Below are positions 62,881 to 64,000 of a DNA stretch of 64,000 bases, piece by piece (position 1 is the first letter of the stretch; each line of letters opens with the position of its first letter). A program made the position numbers and the translations under genes. Where the stretch lies: contig NZ_JADWOX010000003.1 in the NCBI RefSeq assembly GCF_016135805.1, positions 284,805-348,804 of the forward strand. The letters run 5' to 3'. The DNA comes from Caulobacter hibisci. GTDB lineage: Bacteria > Pseudomonadota > Alphaproteobacteria > Caulobacterales > Caulobacteraceae. The notes beneath the pieces are model-generated. The model did no database searches and was not told the DNA's origin. It saw nothing but the letters and a program-made list of their open reading frames with translations.

Positions 62881-63147
62881 TCAGTGCACCGACACCGGCG
62901 CCAGTTCGTGGGCCAGGGCGGCGGCCACGGCCGCGTCGCGGTCGGTCAGCACCGCCAGGCGGGCCCCGTCGGCCCGGCACACGGCATAGAGCGTCTGGTC
63001 GGGGGCCAGGTCGAACTCCTCCACGCCTTCGGGCGCGTCGGCGAGAATCTCGGCGGCCTTGATCGGACGCACATAGACGAGGTCGGGAGCGCCCAGCGCG
63101 GCGAAGGCCTCGGTCGAGAAGAACGGCGTGTGCGAATTGGGTGTCAT
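62881..63147 (-). CDS. DUF1150 family protein
   Basis: Small protein of 88 residues, MTPNSHTPFFSTEAFAALGA at the start. Conserved pattern LVYVRPIKAAEIL ... YAVCRADGARLAVLTDRDAA is typical of DUF1150, which commonly follows hsp20 in alphaproteobacteria. A strong GGAGG lies seven bases upstream. It is probably an accessory of the small heat-shock protein; the mode of action is unknown. Confidence 0.92.
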   Translation of the reverse strand: MTPNSHTPFFSTEAFAALGAPDLVYVRPIKAAEILADAPEGVEEFDLAPDQTLYAVCRADGARLAVLTDRDAAVAAALAHELAPVSVH

Positions 63148-63226
63148 GTGACCACCTCCTTCGAATAGGGAACGCCCCTGGGGGCCTGCGGTTCAGGCGG
63201 GCTTGGGAGGCGGGAGCGCGCGGGCC

Positions 63227-63649
63227 TCAGCCCTGCGAGCGGATGGGGATTCGCTTGACCTCGCGCTCGGGCGGCGGGCGGGCGACATCGACGTGCAGCA
63301 GGCCGTGCTCGAGGGTGGCGGCCGCCACCTCCATGCCTTCGGCCAGAACGAAGGTGCGCAGGAAGCCGCGGGCGGCGATTCCCCGGTGCAGATAGGCGCG
63401 GTCGGCCTCGCTCCGGCCCTCGCCGTCGCGACGGCCGGCGACGACCAGCTGGCCGCCCTCGACCGTGACCTGCAGCTGGTCGGGCGAAAAGCCGGCCACG
63501 GCCAGTGTAATGCGCACCCCGTCGTCGGTCTGCTCCACATTATAGGGAGGATAGCTCTCGCCGGCGGCCTTGGCGGCGCGCTCGATCAGGTCTCTGGTGT
63601 GTTCGAAGCCCAATAGGAAGGGGCTGTCGAACAGGATGGTCCGGGTCAT
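63227..63649 (-). CDS. Small heat-shock protein Hsp20
   Basis: ATP-independent chaperone of 140 residues (IbpA class). The alpha-crystallin domain spans about 38-130: YPPYNVEQTDDGVRITLAVA, GFSPDQLQVTVEGGQLVVAG, HRGIAARGFLRTFVLAEGME and GLLHVDVARPPP. The C-terminal anchoring motif IPI is present in KRIPIRSQG, and the N-terminal FDSPFLLGFEHTRDL is IbpA-like. It forms a unit with DUF1150 (79 bases apart). The start codon follows a hairpin that hides the ribosome binding site (63651-63677). Confidence 0.95.
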   Translation of the reverse strand: MTRTILFDSPFLLGFEHTRDLIERAAKAAGESYPPYNVEQTDDGVRITLAVAGFSPDQLQVTVEGGQLVVAGRRDGEGRSEADRAYLHRGIAARGFLRTFVLAEGMEVAAATLEHGLLHVDVARPPPEREVKRIPIRSQG

Positions 63650-63650
63650 G

Positions 63651-63677
63651 CGAAGTCCTTCGCTCTAAGCGACTTCG
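63651..63677 (-). promoter_or_regulatory. Hairpin sequestering the hsp20 ribosome binding site (RNA thermometer candidate)
   Basis: On the minus strand CGAAGT-CGC pairs with GCG-(AAGG)-ACTTCG, loop TTAGA. The six- and three-base stems flank a bulge that is exactly the Shine-Dalgarno AAGG, and the ATG comes one base after the hairpin. Alternative pairing GCGAA/TTCGC also masks AAGG. Heat-melting control of translation, as in ROSE-type elements of other alphaproteobacterial hsp20 genes, is inferred. Confidence 0.6.
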
Positions 63678-64000
63678 TTCGCGGAGATTCGGGCCCTGGA
63701 GCGGCGCCCCGATTCCGCAACGCTTCACAGGAAGTGGAGACGGGACGGCGCGCGTTCAAGGCGGGCGCGTCGGGCGCTCTCTATGGAGGGGCGTTGCGAA
63801 AGCCCGTGCGGGCGGGCCTCTCTATATAGGGAGAGGGTGGAAAGAGGCGGTCGGCGCGGCCGTCCGTCGCGGAATCTTCGACATGTGCATCTTCGCGCTT
63901 GTCATCGTCCCGTCACCGTCCTATATGCGCCCTCCGCTCGGAACGGCGCTGACGAAGACGCCCGAAACGAAGCCGAAAGGCCTTGCTTCGGATGGATCTC
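63678..64000. other. Upstream region of hsp20, no protein gene identified
   Basis: Carries two related CTCTCTAT elements (63777-63784 and 63819-63826); the second sits in a near-palindrome CCTCTCTATATAGGGAGAGG. On the minus strand CCCTATATAGAG is the most -10-like motif, 170 bases before hsp20. CTTGAA on the minus strand around 63755 resembles half of a heat-shock sigma site, but no CCCAT-like -10 is at the right distance. An ATG at 63992 may open the next plus-strand gene, too short to judge. Confidence 0.4.

Noticed and set aside
63700..63770. Heat-shock sigma-32 promoter before hsp20
   Set aside because: CTTGAA is present on the minus strand, but the nearest CCCGTC is only 10 bases away instead of about 13-14, so I did not call it.

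Overview
The window is a GC-rich (roughly two-thirds G+C), gene-dense stretch of an alphaproteobacterial chromosome. It looks like Caulobacter or a close relative. The evidence is the very strong G/C bias at third codon positions, promoter-like elements of the TTGACGS/GCTANAWC type, an HfsK-like FemAB/GNAT protein (holdfast production is a Caulobacter trait), SapC, the Hsp20-DUF1150 pair and DUF1223/DUF2794/DUF4142 proteins. Nothing here is a prophage, insertion sequence, CRISPR array, tRNA or rRNA. This is core chromosome with a sprinkling of dispersed palindromic repeats.

Layout: 1-691 is the 5' part of ffh (minus), facing a MipA/OmpV-like outer-membrane protein. 2031-7533 holds an hfsK-like gene behind two tandem secreted S9 prolyl-oligopeptidase paralogues. 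7685-9053 is a K+-channel-like gene overlapping a gene of unknown function. From 9113 a tightly overlapped plus-strand run dapF-SDR-mtaB-endonuclease/phosphatase follows. A TRIC-like channel (minus) faces ftsY-yciB, followed by a MarR regulator. 16437-22801 contains cytochrome c maturation genes split into ccmC-ccmD-ccmG and ccmA-ccmB, with unrelated genes between. acnA (22983-25670) ends at a textbook terminator. A DUF1223 protein follows, then a 730-base stretch without a protein gene that carries two related, structured RNA modules on the minus strand. After DUF2794, BI-1, a Tas-like aldo/keto reductase, a CoA transferase and a DUF4142 lipoprotein comes an ABC exporter whose permease is fused to an M1-type metallopeptidase. 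Next is a small catabolic cluster (FAH-family hydrolase, maleylacetoacetate/maleylpyruvate isomerase, carbonic anhydrase) and a DedA protein. The conserved alpha-2-macroglobulin/PBP1C pair is at 39364-46576. Then come an exported carbonic anhydrase, Lrp/AsnC divergent from alanine dehydrogenase, pyrF, marC, an SDR, an Rrf2/flavodoxin pair, kup, argG, a cluster of small unknown exported proteins (one frameshifted), a class A-type acid phosphatase divergent from a ZnuD-like TonB receptor with a Zur-like operator, sapC, and finally Hsp20 and DUF1150.

Functionally the window combines protein targeting (Ffh/FtsY), envelope work (PBP1C, A2M, YciB, DedA, MipA, SapC), cytochrome c biogenesis, core metabolism (aconitase, DapF, ArgG, PyrF, alanine dehydrogenase), and metal and potassium transport (ZnuD-like receptor, Kup, K+ channel).

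The points most worth following up are: the tandem small-RNA modules at 26605-27040, whose 13-bp stem is kept by wobble-compatible changes and only pairs fully on the minus strand; a hairpin that bulges the Shine-Dalgarno sequence directly before hsp20; a palindromic repeat translated as the N-terminus of PbpC; and a 130-bp dispersed element whose internal stem differs between copies but still pairs perfectly.
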